64,000 nucleotides of DNA from positions 124,001 through 188,000 of the forward strand of contig NZ_JAHRIB010000152.1 of the NCBI RefSeq assembly GCF_019090165.1, written 5' to 3'. Both the position numbers and the translations under genes were made by a program. The stretch comes from Streptomyces sp. BV286 (GTDB lineage: Bacteria > Actinomycetota > Actinomycetes > Streptomycetales > Streptomycetaceae). The notes under the pieces were generated by a model. That model saw only the letters and a list, made by a program, of their open reading frames with translations, made no database searches and was not told where the DNA came from. This document shows, in pieces, positions 25,311 to 35,176 of this stretch (positions are counted from its first letter, which is position 1; each line of letters begins with the position of its first letter).

Positions 25311-26465
25311 TCAGAGTGCGGCATAGAGGGCGTCGACGAGCGCCATTTTGCGTGGGTCGTCGGCGATGCGGGGCCCCATGCGGTTCATGACGTAGCCCAG
25401 CGAGACACCCGCCTCCGGGTCGGCCAGCCCGCACGAACCGCCGAAGCCGTCGTGCCCGAAGGCCCGGGGATTGGGCCCGTAGGACCGGTTGGAACCGCTG
25501 AGCCACAGGCCCAGGCCGATCTCCGTCTCGCTTTCGAAGCCGGCGCCGAGCACCAGATCGCGGCAGGCTCCCTGCCCCTCGCGGACCCGCTCGGCGGCCC
25601 CGGGGGACAGGACGCGACGCTCCCCGTACGATCCCCGGCCGGCGAAGATCCCGTAGAGCGCGGCGACCGCCCGGGCCGTGCCGTGCCCGTTGGCGGCCGG
25701 GATCTCGGCGGCCCGCCACGCCGCCGTTCCGGCCTCGGTCGCACCCGCAAGGGGGTTGGCCAGTGAGGCCAGCGCCACCGGCGTCAACTGGCTGAAGATC
25801 GCCGCCTGTTCGCTGGACGCGGCGGCCGGCGGATGCACCAGCTCGGCCGCGCGCCCCGCTTCCTTCTCCGGCAGCCCGATGGTGAAGTCGATACCGAGCG
25901 GCCCGGTCACCTCGCGCTCCAGGAAAGCGCCCGGCAGCAACCCCGAGACGCGGCGCACGACTTCGCCGACCAGGAAGCCGTACGTCAGCGCGTGGTAGCC
26001 CGAGACCGTCCCCGGCTCCCACCAGGGTTCGGTCGCGGCGAGCCGCTTAGTGGTCAGCTCCCAGTCGAAGAGCTGCTCCAGCGAGTGCGGTTCGCGCAGT
26101 CCGGCCAGGCCCGCCCGGTGCGACAGCAGATGCCGTACGAGCACCGACTCCTTGCCCGCCGCCGCGAACTCCGGCCAGTACGCGGCCACGGGCGCGTCGA
26201 GGTCGAGGAGCCCCCGGTCGGCCAGGATGTGCGCGCACAGGGCCGTCGGCCCTTTCGAGGTGGACCACACGTTGACGAGCGTGTCCCGCTCCCAGGCGCG
26301 TGTCCCGGCCGCGTCCGCCCAGCCGCCCCACAGGTCGACGACGGTCACGCCGTCCACCGTGACGGACACGGCGGCGCCCAGCTCCCCGCGGTCCCGGAAG
26401 TTCTCCTCGAACGCGGTTCGCACCGCCTCGAAGCGGGTGTCGCAGTGGCCTTGGGTGAGGGTCAT
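25311..26465 (-). CDS. Serine hydrolase, beta-lactamase (class C/EstB) family
   Basis: Encodes 384 residues with no signal peptide. The active-site S-x-x-K is STSK in VNVWSTSKGPTAL near residue 70, followed by the SHRAGL block; the usual Tyr motif is in SGYHALTYG near 163, and FGHDGFGGS lies near 350. This pattern fits EstB-like esterases and class C-like hydrolases rather than a true resistance lactamase. ATG 26465 gives the normal N-terminus. It precedes the GntR gene on the same strand with 237 bases between. Substrate unknown. Confidence 0.88.
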   Translation of the reverse strand: MTLTQGHCDTRFEAVRTAFEENFRDRGELGAAVSVTVDGVTVVDLWGGWADAAGTRAWERDTLVNVWSTSKGPTALCAHILADRGLLDLDAPVAAYWPEFAAAGKESVLVRHLLSHRAGLAGLREPHSLEQLFDWELTTKRLAATEPWWEPGTVSGYHALTYGFLVGEVVRRVSGLLPGAFLEREVTGPLGIDFTIGLPEKEAGRAAELVHPPAAASSEQAAIFSQLTPVALASLANPLAGATEAGTAAWRAAEIPAANGHGTARAVAALYGIFAGRGSYGERRVLSPGAAERVREGQGACRDLVLGAGFESETEIGLGLWLSGSNRSYGPNPRAFGHDGFGGSCGLADPEAGVSLGYVMNRMGPRIADDPRKMALVDALYAAL

Positions 26466-26621
26466 GGGTCCTCCGTCGCTCGCCGGGAAGGCCGGGCGCG
26501 CGAGGCCCGGCACCCCTGAACGTACCGACTGGTCGGACTGGGCGGAAGTGGCAGAACGGTTCACGTGCGAGCGCGGAGAACAGCGGCCCCCGTCAGTCCC
26601 GGCGCCGCTGTCCCGCGTGCC

Positions 26622-27590
26622 TCAGACGTACTTGGGCAGCCAGGCCAGTTTGACCGCCTCCTGGTACGGGCCGCCGCCCTCGTGGTCGTTGAAGTCGTAC
26701 ACCTCTATCGTCTTGTCGTCGTGCTCCCAGGCGTTGAAGGCCGCGAAGACCGTCGACGGCGGGCAGGTCTGGTCCTCCAGGGCCGCCGAGAACAGGGCGG
26801 GCGCCCGGCCGCGCGCCGCGAAGTGCACCGCGTCGAAGTACGACAGCGTGCGCAGCACCTGCTCGGTGCGCCCGCGGTGCGTCTTGAGGTAGTTGCCGAT
26901 CTCCCGGTACGGATCGCGGTCCGTGAGCCTCGTCGCGCGCGGGTAGTCGCACAGGAACGGCACGTCCGGCGCGACCGCCACGAGATCCGGCACCAGACCG
27001 CCCACCGCGATCGAGATGCCGCCGCCCTGGCTGGATCCGACGAGCGCGGTGCGTGACGCGTCGACGAGGGGATGGGAGCGGGCGGCCTCCACGGCCCGCA
27101 CCCCGTCGGTGAACACCCGGCGGTAGTAGTAGTTCTCGGCGGCGTCGATGCCCCGCGTCATGAACCCGGGATACGCGGGCACGCTGCCCACCGGGTCGGC
27201 GGTGTCACCGCCGCCGCCCCACGCGCCGCCCTGGCCCCGGGTGTCCATCACGAAGTGCGCGAAGCCGGCCGAGGCCCACAGCAGATGCGTGTGCGCGAGC
27301 CCGCGTCCACCGCCGTACCCGATGAACTCCACGACGGTGGGCAGCGGTGTGTCCGCCCCGGCCGGCAGTGTCAGCCAGCCCTTCACCGGGTGACCGCCGA
27401 ACCCCGCGAACGTCACGTCGTACACGCGCACGTTCGTCAAGTGCGTCTCGACGGGCTCGAAGCGCGCGTCCAGGCCGTGTTCACGGGTCTCCCGCAGCGT
27501 CCCGTCCCAGAAGGCGTCGAAGTCCTCGGGCTCGACGGAGGCGCTGCGATAGTCCCGGAGCTGATCGAGAGGAAGGTCGAACAAGGCCAC
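26622..27590 (-). CDS. Acetyl xylan esterase / cephalosporin-C deacetylase-like (CE7)
   Basis: Encodes 322 residues of an alpha/beta hydrolase. The nucleophile is in VGSSQGGGIS near residue 185 and the catalytic His in FNDHEGGGP near 303. WTLPAG-like and DTRGQGGAWGGGGDT segments are typical of the AXE1/CE7 family, which removes acetyl groups from xylo-oligosaccharides and antibiotics. There is no signal peptide, so it would act on imported sugars. A perfect CACCGTACGGTG palindrome lies 41 bases upstream of its start, a possible operator. Confidence 0.9.
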   Translation of the reverse strand: MALFDLPLDQLRDYRSASVEPEDFDAFWDGTLRETREHGLDARFEPVETHLTNVRVYDVTFAGFGGHPVKGWLTLPAGADTPLPTVVEFIGYGGGRGLAHTHLLWASAGFAHFVMDTRGQGGAWGGGGDTADPVGSVPAYPGFMTRGIDAAENYYYRRVFTDGVRAVEAARSHPLVDASRTALVGSSQGGGISIAVGGLVPDLVAVAPDVPFLCDYPRATRLTDRDPYREIGNYLKTHRGRTEQVLRTLSYFDAVHFAARGRAPALFSAALEDQTCPPSTVFAAFNAWEHDDKTIEVYDFNDHEGGGPYQEAVKLAWLPKYV

Positions 27591-27630
27591 GGAGGACCGC
27601 CTTTGCTACGAGGAAGGGTGCGGATGATCA

Positions 27631-27642
27631 CACCGTACGGTG
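27631..27642. promoter_or_regulatory. 12-bp palindrome upstream of acetyl xylan esterase
   Basis: CACCGTACGGTG is a perfect palindrome in the short leader of the esterase gene. Its position suggests a repressor site, but no known regulator is assigned. Confidence 0.35.
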
Positions 27643-27760
27643 GCCGTCCGAGGGCCGCCAGACCGTTTCCACGGACCGGCCGGCCTTCCCGTCCGGCTTC
27701 CGCACCCCGTTCGGCTTCCACACCCCGCGCCGCTCGACCACCGCCCCGGCCCCGGCCGGG

Positions 27761-28375
27761 TCAGGCCCGGTCCCGCGCCCACTCGGGTCCCGTACGGGCC
27801 CACTCCCGCTCCCACTCGGCGAGGCGACGCCGCGTGGCGATCCGCCGTACCAGAGCGTGTGCGGCCAGCACGCCTGCCGTGGCCAGCCCCGCACCGCAGG
27901 CCCCCATCGCCAGCGTGTGCTGCCACACGACCGTGCCGTCCAGCGGGGCGGGCCCGATCCGGTCCCGGCTGTCCAGCCAGACGTACGTGTGCTCGCCGGC
28001 CCGGGTCCCGGCGGGCACCGTGGCCTCACCCGTGCGCGCCCGCTCACCCGGCTCGGTCCAGCGGACGCTCACCCGGTGGGCCGGCCGCCGGTCTCCCTCG
28101 CTGCCGGTCGGGGAGGCGGGCGCGCCCTCGACGACCTCGGCGCGCACCTGGTGCCGTTCGGCCCGCTGCCGCGCCGCCGTGTCCCGCGCTCCGTCGTACG
28201 CCCACCAGCCCGCGACGAACCCGGCCGAGGGCACGCCGACGCACAGCAGGACGGCGACGGCCAGCACGGTCCACACCTCCATCACGTCTGAGCGGCGGCG
28301 CAGAGGATTGTGCCGCCATCGGCGCCCGAACACCCGTGTCCGTGTCTCCCGCCGCCCGATCGCCCGCGTTCGCAT
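27761..28375 (-). CDS. Rv1733c-like membrane protein
   Basis: Encodes 204 residues. Two hydrophobic helices (VWTVLAVAVLLCVGVPSAGF near 34 and MGACGAGLATAGVLAAHAL near 160) flank an extracytoplasmic region containing the HRVSVRW, GEATVPAG and TYVWLD blocks seen in actinobacterial Rv1733c relatives. Ends are basic. These proteins are common and uncharacterised in Streptomyces. The start has a strong AGGAGG on the minus strand. No function is assigned. Confidence 0.8.
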   Translation of the reverse strand: MRTRAIGRRETRTRVFGRRWRHNPLRRRSDVMEVWTVLAVAVLLCVGVPSAGFVAGWWAYDGARDTAARQRAERHQVRAEVVEGAPASPTGSEGDRRPAHRVSVRWTEPGERARTGEATVPAGTRAGEHTYVWLDSRDRIGPAPLDGTVVWQHTLAMGACGAGLATAGVLAAHALVRRIATRRRLAEWEREWARTGPEWARDRA

Positions 28376-28692
28376 CTTGCGCCTCCTCAGCGCTCCCGGC
28401 CCCGCTCCCGCACCACCGCTGCCGACCGTTCCAGGCCTTCCGGCGGTCGTCCGGCCGCCGTATGTCGTTCCGGGTGCCCCGTGCGGACCGAACGGACCCT
28501 CCGGAGGCCGGTTCTGTCATTCCCTTCGGACGGTCCGCGCAGCGCGAGGCGCGAGGGTCATGACGCCCGCCGCTCCCGCCGGCCGTCACCGCCCCCCGAA
28601 CGGTCGAACGACCCGCCCGTTCACGACTGATCGGCGCCCTGTGTGGCACTCGTGTCCCCATCCCCCGGAACATCGGAACAGGAGTCCTCACC
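28376..28692. other. Divergent gap before phosphoketolase
   Basis: About 317 bases between the Rv1733c-like gene and xfp. It holds both upstream regions. I see no clear gene, dyad or repeat; CAGGAG (28680-28685) is the xfp ribosome site. Confidence 0.5.
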
Positions 28693-31059
28693 ATGGCCAA
28701 GGACCGCATGGCGGCGCTCGACGCGCACTGGCGCGCCGCGAACTACCTGGCCGTCGGTCAGATCTACCTGCTCGGCAACGCGTTGCTGACCGAGCCCCTG
28801 AAACCCGAGCACATCAAGCCGCGGCTGCTCGGCCACTGGGGCACCTCGCCCGGTCTCAACCTGGTCCACACCCATCTCAACCGTGTCGTCAGCGAGCGTG
28901 GCCTCGACACGATCTGTGTGTGGGGACCCGGCCACGGCGGCCCCGCCGTCCTCGCGAACTCCTGGCTCGAGGGCAGCTACACCGAGACGTACCCGGACAT
29001 CACCCGGGACGCCTCCGGCATGGAGCGGCTGTTCCGGCAGTTCTCCTTTCCCGGCGGGGTTCCGAGCCACGTCGCCCCCGAGACGCCGGGCTCCCTCCAC
29101 GAGGGCGGCGAGCTGGGCTACTCGCTCGCCCACGCGTACGGGGCGGCCTTCGACAACCCGAACCTGCTGGTCACCTGCGTGATCGGGGACGGCGAGGCGG
29201 AGACGGGTCCCCTCGCGGGGTCCTGGCACTCCAACAAGTTCCTCGACCCGGTGCACGACGGCGCGGTCCTGCCCGTCCTGCACCTCAACGGCTACAAGAT
29301 CGCCAACCCCACCGTGCTCGCCCGGCTACCGCGCGCCGAACTCGACGAACTCCTGCGGGGCTACGGCCACGACCCGCTGCACGTCGGCGGTGACGACCCC
29401 CGCCGCGTCCACCAGGAGCTCGCGAAGGCGATGGACCAGGCGCTGGACCGCATCGCCCGTATTCAGCGGGAAGCCCGCAACGGCACGAGCGGGAAGGCGA
29501 CGAAGGGCGAGCGCCCCCGCTGGCCCGTGATCGTCCTGCGGACCCCGAAGGGCTGGACCGGCCCCGCCGAGGTCGACGGGGAGCCCGTCGAGGGAACGTG
29601 GCGCTCCCACCAGGTCCCGCTCGCCGGGGTTCGCGAGAACCCCGAACACCTGCGGCAGTTGGAAGCCTGGCTGCGCTCGTACCGTCCGGAGGAACTGTTC
29701 GACGCCGAGGGCCGTCCCAGCCGTCTCGTCCTCGACTGTGTACCCGAGGGCGCCCGCCGCCTCGGTGCCAACCCGCACACCAACGGCGGTCTGCTGCTGC
29801 GCTCCCTGCCCCTGCCACGCCTGGAGGACTTCGCGGTCCCCGTGGACAAACCCGGCACGAGCACGCACGAACCCACCCGGGTCCTCGGCGGCCTGCTCGC
29901 CCGGATCATGGCCGACACCGCGGAGCGGCGCGACTTCCGTGTCGTGGGCCCCGACGAGACCGAGTCGAACCGGCTGGGCGCGCTGTTCGAGGTGACGGGC
30001 AAGGCCTGGCAGGCGTCGGTGACCGACACCGACGAGCACCTGGCCCGCGACGGACGCGTACTGGAAGTCCTGTCCGAACACCTCTGCCAGGGCTGGCTGG
30101 AGGGCTATCTCCTCACCGGCCGACACGGTCTGTTCTCGTCGTACGAGGCGTTCGTGCACATTGTCGACTCCATGGTCAACCAGCACATCAAGTGGCTGAA
30201 GACATCACGGGGACTGCCGTGGCGGGCGCCGCTGGCCTCCCTCAACTACCTGCTGACGTCGCACGTCTGGCGCCAGGACCACAACGGCTTCTCCCACCAG
30301 GACCCGGGCTTCGTCGACCACATCCTCAACAAGAGCCCGGAGGTCGTCCGGGTCTATCTGCCGCCGGACGCCAACACCCTGCTGTCCGTGGCGGACCACG
30401 CCCTGCGCAGCCGCGACCACGTCAACGTGATCGTCGCCGGGAAGCAGCCCTGCTTCGACTGGCTCTCCATGGAAGAGGCCCGCGCCCACTGCGCCCGGGG
30501 CGCGGGCATCTGGGAGTGGGCCGGGACGGAGAACGGAGAGCGCGATCCGGACGTGGTCCTCGCCTGCGCCGGAGACGTGCCCACCCAGGAGGTGCTCGCC
30601 GCGGCCGGGCTGCTCCGCACCCACCTGCCCGACCTGGCCGTCCGCGTCGTCAACGTCGTCGACATCGCCCGGCTGATGCCGCCGGGCGAACACCCGCACG
30701 GCATGGCCGACTCCGAGTACGACGCCCTCTTCACCGCGGACAAGCCGGTGGTCTTCGCCTACCACGGCTATCCCTGGCTGATCCACCGGCTGGCCTACCG
30801 GCGCACCGGCCACGGCAACCTCCATGTGCGGGGCTACCGGGAGTCGGGCACCACCACGACCCCGTTCGACATGGTCGTCCGCAACGACCTCGACCGGTAC
30901 CGGCTGGTGATGGACGTCATCGACCGGGTCCCGGGCCTCGCCGTCCGGGCCGCGGCCGTGCGCCAGCGGATGGCCGACGTGCGCACCCGCCGCGACGCCT
31001 GGATCCGCGAACACGGCACCGACCTGCCGGAGGTCGCCGAGTGGACCTGGTCCGGCTGA
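28693..31059 (+). CDS. Phosphoketolase (xylulose-5-P / fructose-6-P)
   Basis: Encodes 788 residues, a full-length thiamine-diphosphate phosphoketolase that splits xylulose 5-phosphate or fructose 6-phosphate to acetyl phosphate. The N-terminal half has GHWGTSPGLNLVHTHLNR-type and GPGHGGPAVLANSWLEGSY-type blocks, and the TPP/Mg site GDGEAETGPLAGSWHSNKF near residue 166. The C-terminal half has the FSHQDPGF and AGKQPCF signatures. ATG 28693 follows CAGGAGTCCTCACC. No acetate kinase gene is adjacent, so acetyl phosphate would be handled elsewhere. Confidence 0.96.
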   Translation: MAKDRMAALDAHWRAANYLAVGQIYLLGNALLTEPLKPEHIKPRLLGHWGTSPGLNLVHTHLNRVVSERGLDTICVWGPGHGGPAVLANSWLEGSYTETYPDITRDASGMERLFRQFSFPGGVPSHVAPETPGSLHEGGELGYSLAHAYGAAFDNPNLLVTCVIGDGEAETGPLAGSWHSNKFLDPVHDGAVLPVLHLNGYKIANPTVLARLPRAELDELLRGYGHDPLHVGGDDPRRVHQELAKAMDQALDRIARIQREARNGTSGKATKGERPRWPVIVLRTPKGWTGPAEVDGEPVEGTWRSHQVPLAGVRENPEHLRQLEAWLRSYRPEELFDAEGRPSRLVLDCVPEGARRLGANPHTNGGLLLRSLPLPRLEDFAVPVDKPGTSTHEPTRVLGGLLARIMADTAERRDFRVVGPDETESNRLGALFEVTGKAWQASVTDTDEHLARDGRVLEVLSEHLCQGWLEGYLLTGRHGLFSSYEAFVHIVDSMVNQHIKWLKTSRGLPWRAPLASLNYLLTSHVWRQDHNGFSHQDPGFVDHILNKSPEVVRVYLPPDANTLLSVADHALRSRDHVNVIVAGKQPCFDWLSMEEARAHCARGAGIWEWAGTENGERDPDVVLACAGDVPTQEVLAAAGLLRTHLPDLAVRVVNVVDIARLMPPGEHPHGMADSEYDALFTADKPVVFAYHGYPWLIHRLAYRRTGHGNLHVRGYRESGTTTTPFDMVVRNDLDRYRLVMDVIDRVPGLAVRAAAVRQRMADVRTRRDAWIREHGTDLPEVAEWTWSG

Positions 31060-31102
31060 CGGCGGGAACACCCGCTCGCGGCGCCCGCACCTGCCGCATG
31101 CG

Positions 31103-31148
31103 CCCCGGTGCACCACGCCGTCCGCCCGGTCGTCGTGGTGCACTGGGG
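31103..31148. terminator. Strong hairpin between phosphoketolase and flavin reductase
   Basis: CCCCGGTGCACCACG (31103-31117) pairs over 15 positions with CGTGGTGCACTGGGG (31134-31148), with a single G-U pair. It sits between convergent genes, so it can end both transcripts. Confidence 0.65.
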
Positions 31149-31188
31149 GCCGAGGGCGGCCACGCCGCCGGACGCGCCCCGGGAACGA

Positions 31189-32026
31189 TCAGCCGAAGCG
31201 TTCGATCCGGATACGGTCGACCGGCTGGCCCGCGTCCACCAGCAGCCGCGAGGCATGCTCGGCGAAGCCGTTCGAGCCACACACATAGGCTTCCCACCCA
31301 CCATCGGGCCCATCGGCCAGGAGCCGCGCCACATGTGCGGCGGACACACGGCCCACGGCCACACCCTCCGGGGCGGTGCGGGTGAAGACCGTGGTGGTCT
31401 CGGGGCCGTACTCCGACGCGTAGATCAGTTCCTCGGGGCCGCGCGCCGACACGAGCAGCCGCAGCGGCACCGTCAGGCCGCTCGCGCGATGGTGGCGGAC
31501 CATCGACATCAGCGGTACGACACCGGAACCCGCGCCGACCAGCAGGGCGGGCCGGTCCCCGGGCCAGGCGAAGAAGCCGCTGAGCGGTCCGCGCACCTCG
31601 ACCTCGTCACCGGGCTCGGCGACCGTGTGGAACCAGCCGGAGACCTCACCGTCGTCGACGTGGTCGAGGGTGAGCTCGATGTACCCGCTGTCGTCGGGGG
31701 GAGAGGCGATCGAGTAGTGCCGCTGGGCGACATAGCCGTCCTGTGCCCGCAGCCGCAGCATCAGGTGCTGGCCGGGCAGGTGACCTGCCCAGTGGGGCAC
31801 GGCGAAGCGGAAGGTCGCCGCGTACGGGGTCTCCCGGCGGATCTCGGTGAGGGTGGCGCGCTGCCAGGTGGCCGCGGCGCGGTTGCTCACGGCGATCCGG
31901 CCGGGCACGGCGAACCGGGTCGGCGGCGTCCAGCCCGGCGGGGCCGCCGCGACTGGCGAAGGCGCGGTGGACGCGGAGGAGGTGGTGGCCGCCGCAGCTG
32001 CGGAGGTCGTCGGTTGCAGGGGGGTC

Positions 32027-32034
<8 letters not shown>
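31189..32034 (-). CDS. FAD/NAD(P)-binding ferredoxin-reductase-type oxidoreductase
   Basis: Encodes 281 residues. After an Ala/Thr-rich leader of about 45 residues comes an FNR-type module: FAD-binding RHYSIASPP near 130, the NAD(P) pyrophosphate loop LLVGAGSGVVPLMSM near 185, and the C-terminal YVCGSNGF block near 253. There is no 2Fe-2S domain. The GTG start at 32034 overlaps the stop of the Moco oxidoreductase gene by eight bases, so this flavoprotein is likely its electron donor or acceptor. Confidence 0.88.
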
Positions 32035-32632
<598 letters not shown>

Positions 32633-32690
32633 CGAGTGGTGCCTCCAGGCCGTCCGGACGGCGGCCCTTGATCGTTGCGTACGTCCTCCA

Positions 32691-32758
32691 CGGTACCGGG
32701 CCCGGCCGGGAGCCCCGCCCCGGCATCGTTGCGGCCGTATGAACACTCGGCGGTACCG
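32691..32758. promoter_or_regulatory. Paired CGGTACCG palindromes in divergent promoter
   Basis: CGGTACCGGG occurs exactly at 32691-32700 and 32751-32760, 60 bases apart. ATCGTTGCG is also repeated (32671-32679 and 32724-32732). They lie between the Moco oxidoreductase and the quinone-reductase genes and may be operators for both directions. Confidence 0.4.
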
Positions 32759-32845
32759 GGAATAGCGGCGCGCGCGATCATCCTTGCTGCTGGTGAGTGC
32801 CACCGCACCCGTGCCCACATCGGCGTGAAGGAGAGTGACGAGGCG

Positions 32846-33766
32846 ATGCCCAAGGCGTACGTCTTCACCCAGTACGGCGGTCCGGAGACCGAGTCCCTGG
32901 TCGAGCAGGACCGGCCGAGCCCCGGGCCCGGCCAGCTGCTGGTCGCGGTCCGGGCGGCGGGCGTCAATCCCGTCGACTGGAAGCAGCGCACCGGCTACCA
33001 GCGGCCCGGCCAGCAGCGGCGTGAGCTGCCCGCCGTCTTCGGCAACGAGGCCGCGGGCGTCGTCGAGGAGGTCGGGGAGGGCGTCACGGAGTTCACGGTC
33101 GGGGACGCGGTCTTCGGCAACCCCGTCGCCGGCGGATACGCCCAGTACGCGCTGTTCCCGGTGGCGGTCACGGCGCACAAGCCCGCCTCGGTCTCGTTCA
33201 CCGACGCCGCGGCCCTGCCCGTGGCGGCGGCCACCGCCTACGACGGGGTGCGTCAGCTGGCCCTGCCGGCCGGCGCGACCCTGCTGGTCACGGGCGCGGG
33301 CGGCGGTGTGGGCGTCGCGGTCGCCCAGATCGCCCGCGCCGAGGGGCTGAACGTCATCGGTGTGGCGAGCGCGGGCAAGAAGGACCTGGTCGAGTCGCTC
33401 GGCGCGGTGCACGTGCCCTCGGGCCGGGACTTCGCCGAGGACGTCCGGGCGGTGGTGCCGGACGGCGTGGACGCCGTGTACGACCTGGTCGGCGGTGAGG
33501 TCCTGGAAGCCGCGGCCGAGCTGGTGACGGACCGGACGAAGCTGATCACCGCGGGCGGCAAGGACCTCGTGGTGGGCCTCGGCGGCTCACCCGTCGTGCG
33601 GGCCCGCAGCGCCGCGGTGCTCGACGAGGTGGCCCGGCTCGTGGTCGACGGCAGGCTGGACCCCCTGGTGACGCGGACGTTCCCTCTCGAACAGGCCGCC
33701 GAGGCGCTGCGTACCGTCGAAGAGGGCCACGCCCGCGGCAAGGTCGTGATCGAGGTCACCGCATGA
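32846..33766 (+). CDS. Zinc-independent quinone oxidoreductase (MDR family)
   Basis: Encodes 306 residues of the medium-chain dehydrogenase/reductase superfamily, quinone oxidoreductase type. The GroES-like domain ends with GNEAAGVVEEVG near residue 68, and the NADPH-binding motif is VTGAGGGVGVAVAQ near 148. Zinc-binding cysteines are absent, fitting an NADPH-dependent enone or quinone reductase. ATG 32846 follows GAAGGAGAGTGACGAGGCG. The stop overlaps the GNAT gene as ATGA. Confidence 0.9.
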   Translation: MPKAYVFTQYGGPETESLVEQDRPSPGPGQLLVAVRAAGVNPVDWKQRTGYQRPGQQRRELPAVFGNEAAGVVEEVGEGVTEFTVGDAVFGNPVAGGYAQYALFPVAVTAHKPASVSFTDAAALPVAAATAYDGVRQLALPAGATLLVTGAGGGVGVAVAQIARAEGLNVIGVASAGKKDLVESLGAVHVPSGRDFAEDVRAVVPDGVDAVYDLVGGEVLEAAAELVTDRTKLITAGGKDLVVGLGGSPVVRARSAAVLDEVARLVVDGRLDPLVTRTFPLEQAAEALRTVEEGHARGKVVIEVTA

Positions 33767-34482
33767 GTGGCGTGCCCCACCCGCTGGACTATCCCGCCCG
33801 GGCCTCGCTGACCGGCCCGCACGCCCACTTCGCGGAGCGCCGCGGACGCGTGCTGCGCTACCCCGTCGACGTGTCGCCCTGGCTGGCCCTGCCCGACGAC
33901 CCCGACGCCGACGACTGGGCGGACGTCGCGGCGCTCGCGGGTCCCGGGCAGGAGATCGCGCTGCCCGGCTTCCGCGGCGAGATCCCGGCAGGCTGGGACG
34001 TGACGTTCCGGGTGGACGGCGTGCAGTACGTGGACGACGGCCTGGCCGCCGCGCCGGACCCGGAGGCCGTCCGGCTGGGCCCCGCCGACGTCCCGGAGAT
34101 GCTCGCCCTCGTGGAACGCACGGCACCGGGCCCCTTCCTGCCGCGTACGGTCGAGCTGGGCACGTATCTCGGCATACGCAGGGAGGGCGCCCTGGTCGCC
34201 ATGGCGGGGGAGCGGCTGCACCCGCCGGGGTGGACCGAGATCAGCGCGGTCTGCACCGACCCCGGCTTCCGCGGCGAGGGGCTGGCCAGCCGGCTGACCC
34301 TGGCGGTCGCGCACGGCATACGCGCCCGGGGGGAGACCCCGTTCCTGCACACCGGGGCGGGCAACACCGGCGCCGTCCGGCTCTACGAGTCGCTGGGCTT
34401 CCGGCTGCGGCGCAGGACGAGGTTCCTGGCGGCGCGGGTGCCGGAGCGTCTGGAGGACGGCCGGGAGGTGGTGGCCGGCTGA
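33763..34482 (+). CDS. GNAT-family N-acetyltransferase
   Basis: Encodes 239 residues. The C-terminal half is a GNAT domain; the acetyl-CoA loop is CTDPGFRGEGLASRL near residue 165, and NTGAVRLYESLGFRLRR near 202 is the usual final strand-helix. The N-terminal 100 residues are less conserved. The start overlaps the quinone reductase stop (ATGA), so they are co-expressed. The acceptor is unknown. Confidence 0.87.
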   Translation: MSGVPHPLDYPARASLTGPHAHFAERRGRVLRYPVDVSPWLALPDDPDADDWADVAALAGPGQEIALPGFRGEIPAGWDVTFRVDGVQYVDDGLAAAPDPEAVRLGPADVPEMLALVERTAPGPFLPRTVELGTYLGIRREGALVAMAGERLHPPGWTEISAVCTDPGFRGEGLASRLTLAVAHGIRARGETPFLHTGAGNTGAVRLYESLGFRLRRRTRFLAARVPERLEDGREVVAG

Positions 34483-34520
34483 CGGCCCGGCGGCAGGGGA
34501 GGGCGGGCCTGTCCGGGCCG
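34483..34520. terminator. Hairpin between GNAT and MarR genes
   Basis: CGGCCCGG (34483-34490) pairs with CCGGGCCG (34513-34520) immediately after the GNAT stop and before the convergent MarR stop. Confidence 0.4.
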
Positions 34521-34547
34521 TCCGCGGTGGACGCGGGGCGAAACGCC

Positions 34548-35003
34548 TCAGTCGTTCGCGAGGGCGGTGACGGCCGGTCCGCCGCCCGAGGCGTTGTACC
34601 GCCGCAGATATCCCGCGAACTGCCGCAGGTCGTCCTCGGGCCAGCCCGCGAGCCGCTCGCGGAAGGCGACCCTGCGGCTCGCGGTCACCTGGGCGAGGAT
34701 CTCCCGGCCGGCCGGGGTGAGGTGCAGTACCTGGACGCGCTGGTCCTGCGCGTCGGAGCGCCGCTCGATCAGCTCGGCCGCTTCGAGGGCCGACACCTGC
34801 CGGCTCACCGTGGACTTGTCGAGGGCGTAGTGCGCGGCCAGGTCGGTGGCGCGGCAGCCGCCGCTCTCCTCCAGATGGCCGAGAAGCGTGTACGAGACGA
34901 GGGACAGTTCGGGGTGCAGTCGTCCCGCCGAGGCCCGGGCGCGGCGGGCGAAGGCCGTCATCTCGTGGTGGATGGTTTCGATGGCCATGTCGGCTGCGGT
35001 CAC
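34548..35003 (-). CDS. MarR-family transcriptional regulator
   Basis: Encodes 151 residues of a winged-helix MarR protein. The recognition region is CRATDLAAHYALDKSTVSRQ near residue 50, followed by the wing RRSDAQDQRVQVLHLTPAG. Start is GTG 35003; ATG 34988 is a shorter choice. Its own upstream region holds a perfect ACAACC-AGT-GGTTGT dyad 32 bases from the start, a likely autoregulatory operator. A sequence shared with the FadH-type gene promoter (GCAACTAG) suggests a target there. Confidence 0.9.
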   Translation of the reverse strand: MTAADMAIETIHHEMTAFARRARASAGRLHPELSLVSYTLLGHLEESGGCRATDLAAHYALDKSTVSRQVSALEAAELIERRSDAQDQRVQVLHLTPAGREILAQVTASRRVAFRERLAGWPEDDLRQFAGYLRRYNASGGGPAVTALAND

Positions 35004-35034
35004 GGGATCTTCCCTTCTCTTCTAGATGTAGATT

Positions 35035-35062
35035 ACAACCAGTGGTTGTCTTAGGCAACTAG
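35035..35062. promoter_or_regulatory. Putative MarR operator
   Basis: ACAACC-AGT-GGTTGT (35035-35049) is a perfect inverted repeat just upstream of the MarR start. It is followed by GCAACTAG (35055-35062), identical to a half of the palindrome at 36184-36197. Confidence 0.55.
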
Positions 35063-35176
35063 AGGAGCTCCGGGAGTGCGGTGGTGCCGTTCGGGGTCCA
35101 CGCCCGGCCGAAGGCGGCCGCCGTGTAATGTTGCCGTCCGGCTGAGGACCGCCCCGGCCGTGGACGGACCGAGGAG

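Noticed and set aside
25311..26465. A clinically relevant class C beta-lactamase
   Set aside because: The STSK motif is present, but there is no export signal and the other motifs fit EstB-like hydrolases; resistance is not supported.
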